Positions 1-8,563 of a stretch of DNA of 64,000 bases are shown here, piece by piece (the stretch's first letter is position 1; each line of letters begins with the position of its first letter). A model generated the notes under the pieces. That model worked only from the letters and a program-made list of their open reading frames with translations. It was not told the DNA's origin and searched no databases. The stretch lies in NCBI GenBank assembly GCA_937965695.1, contig CALCKW010000012.1, positions 62,001-126,000 on the forward strand, in the 5' to 3' direction. The position numbers were made by a program, and so were the translations under genes. The stretch comes from an uncultured Granulosicoccaceae bacterium. GTDB taxonomy: Bacteria > Pseudomonadota > Gammaproteobacteria > CALCKW01.

Positions 1-95
1 AGTAAAACAACTTTGGCACCTGAGTTAGCCGCGGTTAGAGCAGCGCGCATTCCCGCTGGACCAGCGCCCAGGACGGCTAGATCAACTTCCCGCAT
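1..95 (-). CDS. FAD-dependent oxidoreductase, alpha subunit (HcnB/OoxA-like), 3' part outside window
   Basis: Only the first 31 codons are present. They read MREVDLAVLGAGPAGMRAAL and onward, a Rossmann FAD/NAD-binding start with the GxGxxG dinucleotide fingerprint (GAGPAG). The start overlaps the end of the upstream 2Fe-2S gene by 14 bases, so it is the third gene of the same operon. In HcnABC, opine oxidase and D-hydroxyproline dehydrogenase families the large FAD subunit accompanies exactly these two partners. The family call rests on context plus the short N-terminus; the substrate cannot be judged. Confidence 0.75.
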   Translation of the reverse strand, partial: MREVDLAVLGAGPAGMRAALTAANSGAKVVL

Positions 96-396
96 GCAAA
101 ATCTCCTTCTCGGGATCAACGCAGCTAACATGCATATCTTGTTTTACTTCCACCATACATGCCTGTTGCTCCACCCCATTAACCAACACACGGCAGGTGT
201 AACAGGCACCCATCATGCAAAAAGGCCCCCTTGGCGGATCAGACAAATCTTCGCCCTGAAAAGCCAGCACACTATTGGCTAACAAACACGCTGCCACCGT
301 TTCACCTGCGACGGCATCCAAAGGCTTGCCGTTCCAGGTTATTTGCAAGCAAGGATCATCACTGCTCAGTCGTTTAAAGTGCAAAGCGTTCTTCAC
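82..396 (-). CDS. (2Fe-2S)-binding subunit of HcnABC/opine-oxidase-type dehydrogenase
   Basis: A 104-residue ferredoxin-like subunit. Four cysteines (C60, C65, C68, C80; pattern CMMGACYTC then QQAC) fit the single 2Fe-2S cluster of HcnA and the gamma subunits of opine oxidase or D-hydroxyproline dehydrogenase. The GTG start at 396 lies 6 bases after a GGAGG ribosome site and overlaps the end of the upstream FAD gene by 23 bases, so the two are probably translationally coupled. It likely carries electrons between the FAD subunits. True cyanide synthase is possible but less likely than an amino or imino acid dehydrogenase; sequence alone does not decide. Confidence 0.85.
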   Translation of the reverse strand: MKNALHFKRLSSDDPCLQITWNGKPLDAVAGETVAACLLANSVLAFQGEDLSDPPRGPFCMMGACYTCRVLVNGVEQQACMVEVKQDMHVSCVDPEKEILHAGS

Positions 397-1471
397 TAAA
401 AGCCTCCAACCGGGGTGCGCTTTCTTCGCCCTCCAACCAACTGGGCAAAAGGCATGTATGGGCGGCTGCTAGAGTGATACCACTGTGACAAGTTGCCAAA
501 TAGGCGCCAGGATAAAGTCTCGACTCCTGGTAGATTGGCAAACCATCTGGAGACATGATGCGCAAGGCGGACCAGCTACGCACAATAGAGGCATTGGCTA
601 AAACGGGGTATACCTTGACTGCCCGCTGGGCTAATTTCGCCATCACGGACAACTGCTGGCTGTCGTCAAAACCAACTTCTTCATTAGAGTCTCCAATCTG
701 CACACCGCCCTCGTCGACCTGACGAATGATCCCAGAGGGACGACGAATAAATGGACTAAGCTTCTGCGTGACGATCACTTGTCCACGTTGAGGTCGAACT
801 GGAGCTACAAAGCCAAGTGAGGGACCTAAAATTGCGGCACCCAGCCCAGCAGCCAGCACGACTTTTTGCGCCCGCACGGGACCGTTGGCTGTGTTTATTT
901 CAAAGCCAGACGCGAGCGCCCTTACGCTTTGCACAATACAACCTGTTAGGTATTTCGAGTCGGATCGCTGGAGGGTTTGACCTAGCGCTTGCAGCAAACG
1001 AAGCGGATTTACATGGCCATCTCGAGCGCCATACAATGCCCCGACAACTTGCGGCCCGATAGCAGGTTCTTCCCGTTTTAGTTTATTGGCGTCGGTAATT
1101 TCAAAATCATCTCGTTCTCCGAGCTGATCCGCTAATCCCTGATATAGGGAAGCTCTTGCATGCAGGCTTTTTTCGCTGAAGAAAAAGTCCCAGCCTCCTT
1201 GCTGCACTAACGCCAAGTCAATGCCGGATGCCGCCTCTAGTTCATCAGCAAAACCACGCCACAAGGCTGCGGATTGGCGCGTCCACCGCGCGTACGCAGG
1301 CGCTTGAAGGCCTTTAGACTGCACCCAAATTAGGCCAAAATTACCTCTAGACGCTCTGTAGTCTGTGTCTTCGCCGTCAAAGACGGCGACACGTTTCCCA
1401 CGCGCACTAAGTCCGCGCGCAATAGACAGCCCGACCACTCCACCGCCGATAATTGCATATTCGAAATCCAC
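374..1471 (-). CDS. FAD-dependent oxidoreductase, DAO family (beta subunit, HcnC/OoxB-like)
   Basis: A 365-residue D-amino-acid-oxidase-family flavoprotein. The N-terminus MDFEYAIIGGGVVGLSIARG is an FAD Rossmann fold, and VDEGGVQIGDSNEEVGFD followed by RIMSPDGLPIY near the C-terminus is typical of glycine/D-amino acid oxidases. Such subunits oxidise a secondary amine such as an opine, sarcosine or hydroxyproline at the cell membrane. It is the first gene of a DAO, 2Fe-2S, FAD operon running off the left edge. The start is a GTG at 1471. Family is secure, substrate unknown. Confidence 0.85.
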   Translation of the reverse strand: MDFEYAIIGGGVVGLSIARGLSARGKRVAVFDGEDTDYRASRGNFGLIWVQSKGLQAPAYARWTRQSAALWRGFADELEAASGIDLALVQQGGWDFFFSEKSLHARASLYQGLADQLGERDDFEITDANKLKREEPAIGPQVVGALYGARDGHVNPLRLLQALGQTLQRSDSKYLTGCIVQSVRALASGFEINTANGPVRAQKVVLAAGLGAAILGPSLGFVAPVRPQRGQVIVTQKLSPFIRRPSGIIRQVDEGGVQIGDSNEEVGFDDSQQLSVMAKLAQRAVKVYPVLANASIVRSWSALRIMSPDGLPIYQESRLYPGAYLATCHSGITLAAAHTCLLPSWLEGEESAPRLEAFSEERFAL

Positions 1472-1580
1472 AATACACCGTTCGCAAATATACTACTTCG
1501 CGCTAGTTAAGTAGATATCAATATTAACAGAACGAAGACTTATACGAAGAGAGTTAGGCGCACAGGAGCGGAACGAGAAA

Positions 1581-1616
1581 TAAAAAAATAAGCCTGTTAG
1601 AAATAACAGGCTTATT
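1581..1616 (-). terminator. Rho-independent terminator of the 1699-2661 lipoprotein gene
   Basis: A perfect 13-bp inverted repeat (1587-1599 with 1604-1616, loop of four) is followed on the minus strand by a run of six T. It lies just after the stop of the lipoprotein gene and separates it from the dehydrogenase operon. Confidence 0.9.
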
Positions 1617-1698
1617 GCAGGAACAAGAGGAAACCCGCGTTCCTTTGCTTTCGGTGTGTTCTCCGAATAGCGTGATGCTGTAGTTTGAAAAGAGCTAC

Positions 1699-2661
1699 TT
1701 AGAAGTCAGCAATGACCGATAAGTCACTGCCTTCAATTGATGCCCAATTTACTTCTTCAGAAGTTGTGCTAGAGCCATTAAACAAAGTAAACATAACGGT
1801 TGCGGCATCTCCAGTATTAGCGTTGAGCGTTATACTGCTCCCGCCAGCGCCAACCACTTTAAAAATACCTGTTGAGGGATTGCTCTCTGCGCCTTGATAC
1901 TGCATTAGCTCTGGTGTTGAAAAGGTTAAGCGGCCATCTAACTCGTCTGACGCTAAATCGTAGGCCATTTCCAACGTCGAGGTGTCAGAACCTGAATCAC
2001 TGATCGACTCTAGATTGAGATCACTAATGACCGTGTTACCGCTGACACTGCTAACCATGTTTAAACGACTACTGCTCATGGTGTTTGTCTGCATTGTCCC
2101 GTTCTTCAACCAAGCCAACCGTAAGTCGCCATCAAGCGTTGCAGTCTCAGACGACTCAACAATACTGAGCTTGGAGAATGTCGCTTTTAAATCCATCTCA
2201 TTAAGAGAGTTTGCATAAACATCTATGCGCTGCGAACCGCTAATTGTCGAGTCATTATCAACACAATTGTTGTATGTGATTTGCAACCAATCTCCTGCAT
2301 TCGACAGATCACCTTGCACCTGCAGTTTCACTGAACCGCTTTGATCGCAGTCCACCTGCTCGCTTTGGGTTGCAGCCTTGGACTGTATAGAAGATGACCT
2401 CATGTACTCTGAGGCATATTTTTGCGCCATTAAAACCACACTAGAAGCCGACCCTGCATCTTCAGCTAGCTCAACTTCTGCGCCACCTGCACCACCCACT
2501 CCTTGAAACGAAGCGGACACGCTGTCATTAGCATTTTCGGCGTCCAACTGAACATAGTCGTAATCCGAAACGCTTGGATAAGCGGAAGAAGACGAGCCAG
2601 ACCCACCTCCGCACGCGCCGAGAATAGTGCAGGAAACAGCAATCGCAAGTATGGATTTCAT
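1699..2661 (-). CDS. Putative lipoprotein of unknown function
   Basis: The 320-residue product starts MKSILAIAVSCTILGAC, a lipoprotein signal peptide with lipobox LGAC (Cys17), followed by a Gly/Ser-rich linker, so the mature protein is probably acylated and anchored to a membrane. The rest is Ser/Thr/Asn-rich, acidic and beta-prone with only two further cysteines (in VDCDQSG and YNNCVDN), which could form a disulfide. I recognise no family. It stands alone between a terminator and the two-component operon, so it is monocistronic. Confidence 0.8.
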   Translation of the reverse strand: MKSILAIAVSCTILGACGGGSGSSSSAYPSVSDYDYVQLDAENANDSVSASFQGVGGAGGAEVELAEDAGSASSVVLMAQKYASEYMRSSSIQSKAATQSEQVDCDQSGSVKLQVQGDLSNAGDWLQITYNNCVDNDSTISGSQRIDVYANSLNEMDLKATFSKLSIVESSETATLDGDLRLAWLKNGTMQTNTMSSSRLNMVSSVSGNTVISDLNLESISDSGSDTSTLEMAYDLASDELDGRLTFSTPELMQYQGAESNPSTGIFKVVGAGGSSITLNANTGDAATVMFTLFNGSSTTSEEVNWASIEGSDLSVIADF

Positions 2662-2892
2662 CTAACAAGGTCCTTGTTTGTTTGGTGAATCAACTCTTGC
2701 AATACGAATACCAACGAAGTAATGGCGTTTATTTCAAACTTGCAATACAGACATGAACCAGCACGCCACATATGCATTTACTGCAAACACAGCAATATCA
2801 GATGATGTAGGGCAAATAATCTAGTCAGAAGGGATAATAATCGTTAAATATTTGGAGCCCACAGGACTAGTGCGATCCAAAAAAGAGAAAAG

Positions 2893-4344
2893 CTAAGCTC
2901 GGCTACTAGCCGGGCTTTCAACCGAATCGATGTTCGTAGGGAGCTGAGCGAGTACAGGTAAAGTAATAACAACACGCAATCCTGGTCGATTGTCTTCTAA
3001 TCGGATCGCGCCATGATGCATGTGTATAATTGCTCGCACCATACTGAGACCAAGGCCATTACCGGGAGAATTTCGCTCCCTCTCCAACCTCACAAATCGC
3101 TGAAAAACACGTTCACGCGCCGCATCAGGCACGCCTTCGCCTCGGTCAGTGATGATCACTTCTGCACTGCCGTGGTGATCCGCACCAACGATTACCCCGA
3201 TCTCCCCCCCAGCCGAACCGTACTTAAAAGCATTGTCTAGCAAGTTGGAAAGAGCTTGTGCCAGGAGGTGTCGATCGCCGCGCATAATGGGCTCAGCTGT
3301 ACACTGCAACTTGAGCTTTAAACCCATGTCTTCAGCCAGCGGCTCGTACAGTTCTTCGAGCTCAGTTACTATTTCGGCAAGATTGACGTCACTGAGTCGT
3401 TCTTGCTGAATACCCGCCTCCATCCGCGCGATGCTGAGCAAAGCATTGAAAGTATTGATTAAGCTATCAGCATCTTGAATGCCATCATTCAAAACTGTTC
3501 TGTATTCTTCAGGGGCTGGCTCGCTTAACAACGCGACGTCCAAGCGATTACGCAATCGAGTGAGCGGACTGCGAAGATCGTGAGCAATATTGCTGGTGAC
3601 CTCCCTCATTCCGTTCATCAGCTCTTCAATACGGTTGAGCATCAGATTTATACGCGCTGCGAGAAGATCAAATTCGTTGCCGTCTTCGGTCACTTTTAGA
3701 CGTCTAGACAGATCACCGTCGATAATATCGGCAGTGGCTCGACTTATGCCATCGACCCGACGCATGGCGAGCAAACTGACCCAAAGCCCACCCGCAAGCG
3801 CGAACAACAGTGCCACCGCAATGGCTGCAATCATCAACCAACGGGCATAGTTGGTTAATGCCCGCTCGTTAGAAATCTCGTGGGCGATATAGAGACTAAC
3901 CGTCTGATCTAGCTTTGTTGCAACAACCCGAACAGGCAGACCCGGATCTGTACCCAGTGGCGCAGAGGTGATCAATTCACCAATGGTCATCGTATAAAAC
4001 ATCTGCTCAGTAGACGCGAGTTTCGATTTTTTGTCTTCGTTGGATAGGACTGGGGCATCCAAGCGATTCGCCAAATAATAAAAACGACCAAATTCATCAA
4101 TTTCGTTGCGCTTTTGGATCGCTCTCATCAGGAGTGGCAATGAACCAGATTCATAGAGACTGGACATTAGATCGGACTCGACACGCAAACGTGTGTCAAC
4201 AAGCATTTCAATACGATCGTTGAGAGCCCGCTGGGTGTAGAGCATCGTCAATGTAATCAGCACACTGAACACCGCGATAAGAACTATCGCTAGACGAAAT
4301 GACGTCGTTTTGAAAAGACGTGATTGCAATGAAAGCCTGCTCAC
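2893..4344 (-). CDS. Sensor histidine kinase (OmpR-type partner)
   Basis: A 483-residue membrane kinase. Hydrophobic segments at about 16-38 and 166-192 flank a periplasmic sensor of some 130 residues. A HAMP-like linker (about 193-245) precedes the HisKA helix with His255 in AHDLRSPLTR. The HATPase domain has an N box (NLLDNAFKYG), DRGEGVP and GNGLGLSMV. It lies 66 bases after the response regulator in the same operon. The signal is not evident from sequence. The divergent DegP-type protease gene suggests, by inference only, an envelope-stress role. Confidence 0.9.
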   Translation of the reverse strand: MSRLSLQSRLFKTTSFRLAIVLIAVFSVLITLTMLYTQRALNDRIEMLVDTRLRVESDLMSSLYESGSLPLLMRAIQKRNEIDEFGRFYYLANRLDAPVLSNEDKKSKLASTEQMFYTMTIGELITSAPLGTDPGLPVRVVATKLDQTVSLYIAHEISNERALTNYARWLMIAAIAVALLFALAGGLWVSLLAMRRVDGISRATADIIDGDLSRRLKVTEDGNEFDLLAARINLMLNRIEELMNGMREVTSNIAHDLRSPLTRLRNRLDVALLSEPAPEEYRTVLNDGIQDADSLINTFNALLSIARMEAGIQQERLSDVNLAEIVTELEELYEPLAEDMGLKLKLQCTAEPIMRGDRHLLAQALSNLLDNAFKYGSAGGEIGVIVGADHHGSAEVIITDRGEGVPDAARERVFQRFVRLERERNSPGNGLGLSMVRAIIHMHHGAIRLEDNRPGLRVVITLPVLAQLPTNIDSVESPASSRA

Positions 4345-4410
4345 AGACAGGGTACCCGCTGGGTTGAAGGAAGAGCCACTCCACCAAAAGCAAAGCAGCT
4401 ACCCAGGATA

Positions 4411-5106
4411 TTAGCCGGGCTCTGAAAGAGCTGACGGATCATGGAGGCGATAACCGGCTCCACGCACGGTTTGCAGCATCTGGACATCAAATTCCTTATC
4501 TACCTTGCTGCGCAGGCGACTAATTTGCACGTCGATCACGTTAGTCTGTGGATCAAAGTGATAGTCCCACACGTTTTCAAGCATCATAGTTCGCGTGACC
4601 ACTTGCCCCGCGTGACGCATTAAATATTCTAGTAAGCGAAACTCGCGTGGCTGCAGGTTGATCGTGACATCCTGGCGCCAAACTTTGTGTTTGAGTAGAT
4701 CTAATTTGAGATCACCCACCTGCAGAACCATTGCTGTGTGCTCGGGGTTAGCCCTTCGCACCAAAGCAGTTAAACGCGCTGTGAGCTCGCTCAATGCATA
4801 TGGCTTTGTCAGGTAGTCATCCCCACCAGCACGCAAACCCGCTATGCGATCGTCAACGGCGTCAAGTGCAGACAAAATCAGCACGGGCGTATGAGCACCT
4901 TGCTTGCGCAACTCTTCAATCATCGACAGTCCGTCACGCTTTGGAAGCATGCGGTCGACAACTAGCACGTCATAGGCGTTATTGAGGGCCATCTTTAAAC
5001 CCTGCTCACCATCTGTTGCTAATTCTGCGGTGTGTTCGCTCTCTTGCAATCCTTTTACAAGGTAAGAGGCGGCTTCTGTATCATCTTCTACGACAAGTAT
5101 TCTCAT
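4411..5106 (-). CDS. OmpR/PhoB-family response regulator
   Basis: The 231-residue protein has a receiver domain (about 1-118) with acidic pocket VVEDD, phospho-acceptor Asp51 in VVDRMLPKRDG and the conserved lysine in LTKPYALSEL. A C-terminal winged helix follows (about 130-222; NLQPREFRLLEYL and SRLRSKVDKEF are diagnostic). It is first in a two-gene operon with the kinase. The 121 bases upstream are shared with the divergent protease gene, so it may control both directions. I saw no convincing paired operator there. Confidence 0.92.
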   Translation of the reverse strand: MRILVVEDDTEAASYLVKGLQESEHTAELATDGEQGLKMALNNAYDVLVVDRMLPKRDGLSMIEELRKQGAHTPVLILSALDAVDDRIAGLRAGGDDYLTKPYALSELTARLTALVRRANPEHTAMVLQVGDLKLDLLKHKVWRQDVTINLQPREFRLLEYLMRHAGQVVTRTMMLENVWDYHFDPQTNVIDVQISRLRSKVDKEFDVQMLQTVRGAGYRLHDPSALSEPG

Positions 5107-5227
5107 GGCGACCCACTATACCGAGAATTTCCCTTTTCTCGTTATGACTAAAATGTAAGAAAACCTTTCCTACGGCTTCTATCTCTAACAGACAGTGTAA
5201 AAACTGAATTGTTGGAGCAATGACAAT

Positions 5228-6706
5228 ATGCAACAAACTGACCAATCTTATTATTGGACTATAGGCAATAATAAACCCAAGCGACGGAAATATATAACCC
5301 AAATGGGGTTCGCCGTCATGATTCTAGCGTTGTGCATAGGATCAAAAAACGCCTTGGCACAGAATTCTATGCCTGATTATGCCACGCTGGTCGAACAGCA
5401 AGGACAAGTTGTAGTAAAGATTACAGCGCGTAAACATTCTACAGCCCGAAGCCAATCAAGCCAGTCTCCGCTGGATCAGCTACCTGATGAACTGCGACGT
5501 TACTTCGAGCAATTACCCAGCAACCCCAACACACCTCGTGCACCACAAAGCAGGCCGAGCACAGGCTTTGGTTCGGGCTTCATCATCAGTAGTGACGGAT
5601 ATATTGTCACGAACCACCACGTCATAGAAAACGCGGAAGATATTGAAGTCAGCCTTCAAAACAGAAAGTCCTATGCCGCCACGCTCGTTGGCTCCGATCC
5701 ACGTACAGATCTCGCTGTTTTAAAAGTCGATGAGGAGGGTCTTCCGGCAGCACAACTTGGCGATATTGACTCGCTTAAGGTGGGTCAATGGGTGCTCGCT
5801 ATAGGGTCACCCTTTGGCTTTGATTACACCGCGACGCAAGGAATAGTCTCAGCGCTTTCGCGCAGCTTGCCCAGCAACGATAGTAACTATGTGCCCTTCA
5901 TCCAAACAGACGTTGCGGTAAATCCAGGGAACTCAGGAGGCCCACTCTTTGATCTGGACGGTCGCGTCGTTGGTGTTAATTCGCAGATCTACACGCGTTC
6001 AGGTGGCTATATGGGGCTCTCGTTTGCTATCCCAGTTGATGTCGTCAAATACGTTGTTGAGCAACTACGCGAAACGGGCTCTGTTAGACGCGGCTGGCTT
6101 GGAGTTGCCATTCAAGAAGTTGATCGCGCATTAGCTGAAAGCTTTGGCATGGATCGACCACGTGGGGCTTTAGTTGCAGGTGTCACTGCAGACAGCCCTG
6201 CTGATGCAGGTGGACTGGAAGCCGGAGATGTCATTTTAACCTTTGATGGCAAGAGTGTTGCCAGCTCAGCAAAGCTGCCCGCGATCGTGGGCTCTACGTC
6301 GATTAATACAGCCGTCGACGTAGTTGTACTAAGAGCAGGAGAAGAAAAAACACTTAATGTGACGATCGGTGTGCTGAATGAAGTAGCGTCTAACAGCATG
6401 CTCAATGACTCAGACAAGAGTTCAATCGCGGGCTTCACGCTAATACCCCTCGATAAGGAAACACAAGAAGAATTGGGAATTGTCGGCGGTTTAATTGTGG
6501 AATCGATTGAACCGCAAACAGCCGCTGCAAAGTCTGGCGTGCAGAGCGGCGACATATTACTCTCGCTTAATCGCAAGCCTATAGAAACCGTTGAAGATTT
6601 CCGCGAGACCTACGAAACGGCAACTGAGGCAAGACCATTACCGCTGTTAGTCGCGCGAGGAACTAACAGGATCTATTTACCTTTGATGCCTGAAAACAAA
6701 GAGTAA
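5228..6706 (+). CDS. degP: Periplasmic serine protease, DegP/HtrA (Do) family
   Basis: A 492-residue HtrA protein. After a long basic N-region a signal peptide (about 26-44, ending ALA) sends it to the periplasm. The catalytic triad is His131 (TNHHV), Asp161 (RTDLAV) and Ser236 (GNSGGP). Two PDZ domains follow (about 285-385 and 395-490). It degrades or refolds damaged envelope proteins; MucD, DegP and DegQ are equally possible orthologues. It is divergent from a two-component operon and is followed by a repeat element and a terminator. An in-frame ATG at 5303 would give a more usual signal peptide. Confidence 0.92.
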   Translation: MQQTDQSYYWTIGNNKPKRRKYITQMGFAVMILALCIGSKNALAQNSMPDYATLVEQQGQVVVKITARKHSTARSQSSQSPLDQLPDELRRYFEQLPSNPNTPRAPQSRPSTGFGSGFIISSDGYIVTNHHVIENAEDIEVSLQNRKSYAATLVGSDPRTDLAVLKVDEEGLPAAQLGDIDSLKVGQWVLAIGSPFGFDYTATQGIVSALSRSLPSNDSNYVPFIQTDVAVNPGNSGGPLFDLDGRVVGVNSQIYTRSGGYMGLSFAIPVDVVKYVVEQLRETGSVRRGWLGVAIQEVDRALAESFGMDRPRGALVAGVTADSPADAGGLEAGDVILTFDGKSVASSAKLPAIVGSTSINTAVDVVVLRAGEEKTLNVTIGVLNEVASNSMLNDSDKSSIAGFTLIPLDKETQEELGIVGGLIVESIEPQTAAAKSGVQSGDILLSLNRKPIETVEDFRETYETATEARPLPLLVARGTNRIYLPLMPENKE

Positions 6707-6740
6707 ATCGGTCCTAATTCCTTGAGTGTTAGCTTGGGAG

Positions 6741-6899
6741 CCTCAGATCAAGTCATGCTCGCACCGTCGAAGCACTAAATTCGGCTCAGCCGCTTTGCAA
6801 ATCTAGCCAATAGCAGCACTATTGCCATCGATTCGCGCCTTGCGGGGGCATAATTTATTAGACGACGTCACTGACCGGACGTAAATCTGCGGCTCCCTT
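6741..6899 (+). repeat. Dispersed intergenic repeat, copy A
   Basis: This segment matches 45063-45218 over its whole length, with long identical blocks such as TTGCAAATCTAGCCAATAGC and GATTCGCGCCTT. Both copies lie downstream of unrelated genes. Read on the minus strand it can fold: CGAATC (6829-6834) pairs with GATTTG (6798-6803), and inside this CAATAG/CTATTG pairs again. A CGGCT-C-AGCCG hairpin lies beside it. I see no ORF. The orientation is arbitrary. Confidence 0.85.
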
Positions 6900-6909
6900 G
6901 TTTAAATTG

Positions 6910-6933
6910 GGCACTGATAATCAGTGCCTTTTT
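6910..6933 (+). terminator. Rho-independent terminator downstream of degP
   Basis: A perfect 8-bp stem (GGCACTGA/TCAGTGCC, loop TAA) is followed by TTTTT. It lies beyond the repeat element, so the repeat is probably transcribed as part of the degP 3' untranslated region. Confidence 0.85.
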
Positions 6934-6983
6934 AAACTTTTTTGCTGAGCATATTAGAGTGATTAGCGAGGTTTTAAACACCC

Positions 6984-7613
6984 ATGGACATACCATTGAA
7001 CCACTCAAAAAACTCCTGGCTCTATTGGGCTGAATCTGCTGAACAGAATAAATCGGTTATCGCAGAAGCCATCAAGCCGTATCTAATTAACGCAAATAGT
7101 GCGCTGGAGCTGGGCAGTGGTACAGGTCAACACGCCGTGTTTTTTGCAGAACAATATTCCATGTTGCAATGGCAACCATCAGAACACGCTGACAACGTAG
7201 AAAAACTAAGAGAAAACTTGCGGCTCCACTCAAAGCCAAATATCCGGGAAGCCATCGTGCTAGACGCCGTGGCCGATCAGTGGCCAACAATGCAATGCGA
7301 CTTATTTTATAGCGCTAACACCTTGCATATTATGTCTTGGATCTCTGTTTGCCAATTGTTCAAACACTTAGGTGCACTACTACAAACGGAACAACGGGCA
7401 CTTATTTATGGACCTTTTCGGTTTGCGGACAGGCCATTTGCTGCCAGTAATGAAGCATTTAACAATCACCTCAAACAAGGCGATCCACTGGCAGGCATTC
7501 GCCCTATTGAAGCACTAAAAAAAGTAGCATCAGAAAATGGTATTTATCTAGAGAAAGCTATGCAAATGCCTGCAAATAACCATGTGTTAGTTTGGCAACG
7601 CACCTCCAGCTGA
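6984..7613 (+). CDS. DUF938 family SAM-dependent methyltransferase
   Basis: The 209-residue product has a methyltransferase motif I (ALELGSGTGQHAVFF, about 39-53) and the DUF938 pattern around it: an N-terminal block with AESAEQNKSVI, then WQPSEHADN and YSANTLHIMSW. The substrate of this family is not established. It is cytosolic, with no signal peptide, and monocistronic. The ATG at 6984 is the first in frame and gives the usual family length of about 200. Confidence 0.88.
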   Translation: MDIPLNHSKNSWLYWAESAEQNKSVIAEAIKPYLINANSALELGSGTGQHAVFFAEQYSMLQWQPSEHADNVEKLRENLRLHSKPNIREAIVLDAVADQWPTMQCDLFYSANTLHIMSWISVCQLFKHLGALLQTEQRALIYGPFRFADRPFAASNEAFNNHLKQGDPLAGIRPIEALKKVASENGIYLEKAMQMPANNHVLVWQRTSS

Positions 7614-7794
7614 ACACGACACTCGAGTAACAATTAATTTACGCAGTGCGCGAAGCTAAACGCCAAATCAACCTGAGCAACCTAATACAACGGGACACCA
7701 GCGTGCTTTTAAAAAGCTGAACGCGTTGTATGCAGTCCAACATTGAAGGAGGACTTCTGAAATCAGATTACATTTAAAGAAGCTGCCGACATCT

Positions 7795-8232
7795 TTAATA
7801 CCCTGGTGTGTTTTTTTCCACCCAACGCGTTTGCCCGTCTTGGAGCGTCTCGCTTTTCCAGAACGGTGCACGAGATTTTAAGGCCTCCATCAAAAAGCGA
7901 TTAGCGTCAAAAGCGGCCGCTCGATGAGCTGACCAAACAGCGGTCAAAACTATCGGCTCAGCTGGATGGATATCACCTACTCGGTGATGAATCAATGTGT
8001 CAATGAGTGGCCACTTCTCTGAAGCCTCAGCTGCAATAGCCGCCAATTCCCGTTCTGTCATGCCAGGATAGTGTTCCAAGGTCATGCCTTGAACATCGTC
8101 ACCTTGGTTGAAATCGCGCATACTGCCGACAAAAACTGCAGTTGCGCCGAAACTGCCACCTAAAAGGCCTTTCTGATAAGCCTGTAAAGCGCACCAAGGA
8201 TCAAAGGGCGCTGGCTCTATAACAACCGCCAT
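7795..8232 (-). CDS. moaE: Molybdopterin synthase catalytic (large) subunit MoaE
   Basis: 145 residues, normal for MoaE. The family features are VGSMRDFNQGD, LEHYPGMTE, IHHRVGDI, HRAAAFDANRFLMEALK and the active-site lysine region APFWKSE. With MoaD it transfers two sulfurs to precursor Z to form molybdopterin. It lies 2 bases after moaD in a two-gene operon and is transcribed away from moaC. Confidence 0.95.
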   Translation of the reverse strand: MAVVIEPAPFDPWCALQAYQKGLLGGSFGATAVFVGSMRDFNQGDDVQGMTLEHYPGMTERELAAIAAEASEKWPLIDTLIHHRVGDIHPAEPIVLTAVWSAHRAAAFDANRFLMEALKSRAPFWKSETLQDGQTRWVEKNTPGY

Positions 8233-8234
8233 TC

Positions 8235-8468
8235 TCAGCCTCCCGTTACAGGTGGAAAGAATGCCACCTCGTCACCGTCCACGACAGGATGTTCCAGCGA
8301 AACAGTCTCGAAGTTGACAGCACACAAAACCGAATCGGCACTACCAAGCTCCCCCGTGCTCGCTTTTAGCACATCGCTAACGCTGCTAACACCATTGGCT
8401 TCGAGCTTCATTTCAGACTGCCCTGCCCATTCGCGCAAGCTGGCGAAAAATTTTACCTTGATGGTCAT
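8235..8468 (-). CDS. moaD: Molybdopterin synthase sulfur-carrier (small) subunit MoaD
   Basis: A 77-residue ubiquitin-like protein ending in VTGG, the Gly-Gly tail that carries the thiocarboxylate. The ATG at 8468 is chosen because AGGTG lies just upstream at ribosome-site distance; the GTG at 8477 sits inside that ribosome site and would add MIR. It is the first gene of moaD-moaE, divergent from moaC with fewer than 100 bases between, which makes a shared promoter region likely. Confidence 0.93.
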   Translation of the reverse strand: MTIKVKFFASLREWAGQSEMKLEANGVSSVSDVLKASTGELGSADSVLCAVNFETVSLEHPVVDGDEVAFFPPVTGG

Positions 8469-8563
8469 ACGTATCACCTAAAGCTGTAGTCTTGTTATTA
8501 TCTCGCCCTAGGAGCTCCTGTCACAAGCGAGCAAACCTCTTTTATTCACATCTCGAGGCAAAA

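Noticed and set aside
13-282. 89-codon plus-strand ORF over the 2Fe-2S gene
   Set aside because: Antisense shadow of a clear Cys-motif gene; no family features.
5107-5227. CpxR-type box (GTAAA-N5-GTAAA) between regulator and degP
   Set aside because: Only isolated GTAA-like words; spacing does not fit.
6112-6576. 154-codon minus-strand ORF inside degP
   Set aside because: Lies wholly antisense to the PDZ domains; Ser/Leu-rich composition is typical of a shadow frame.
6741-6899. Repeat considered as an integron attC site
   Set aside because: No RYYYAAC/GTTRRRY core ends and no integrase or cassette array nearby.
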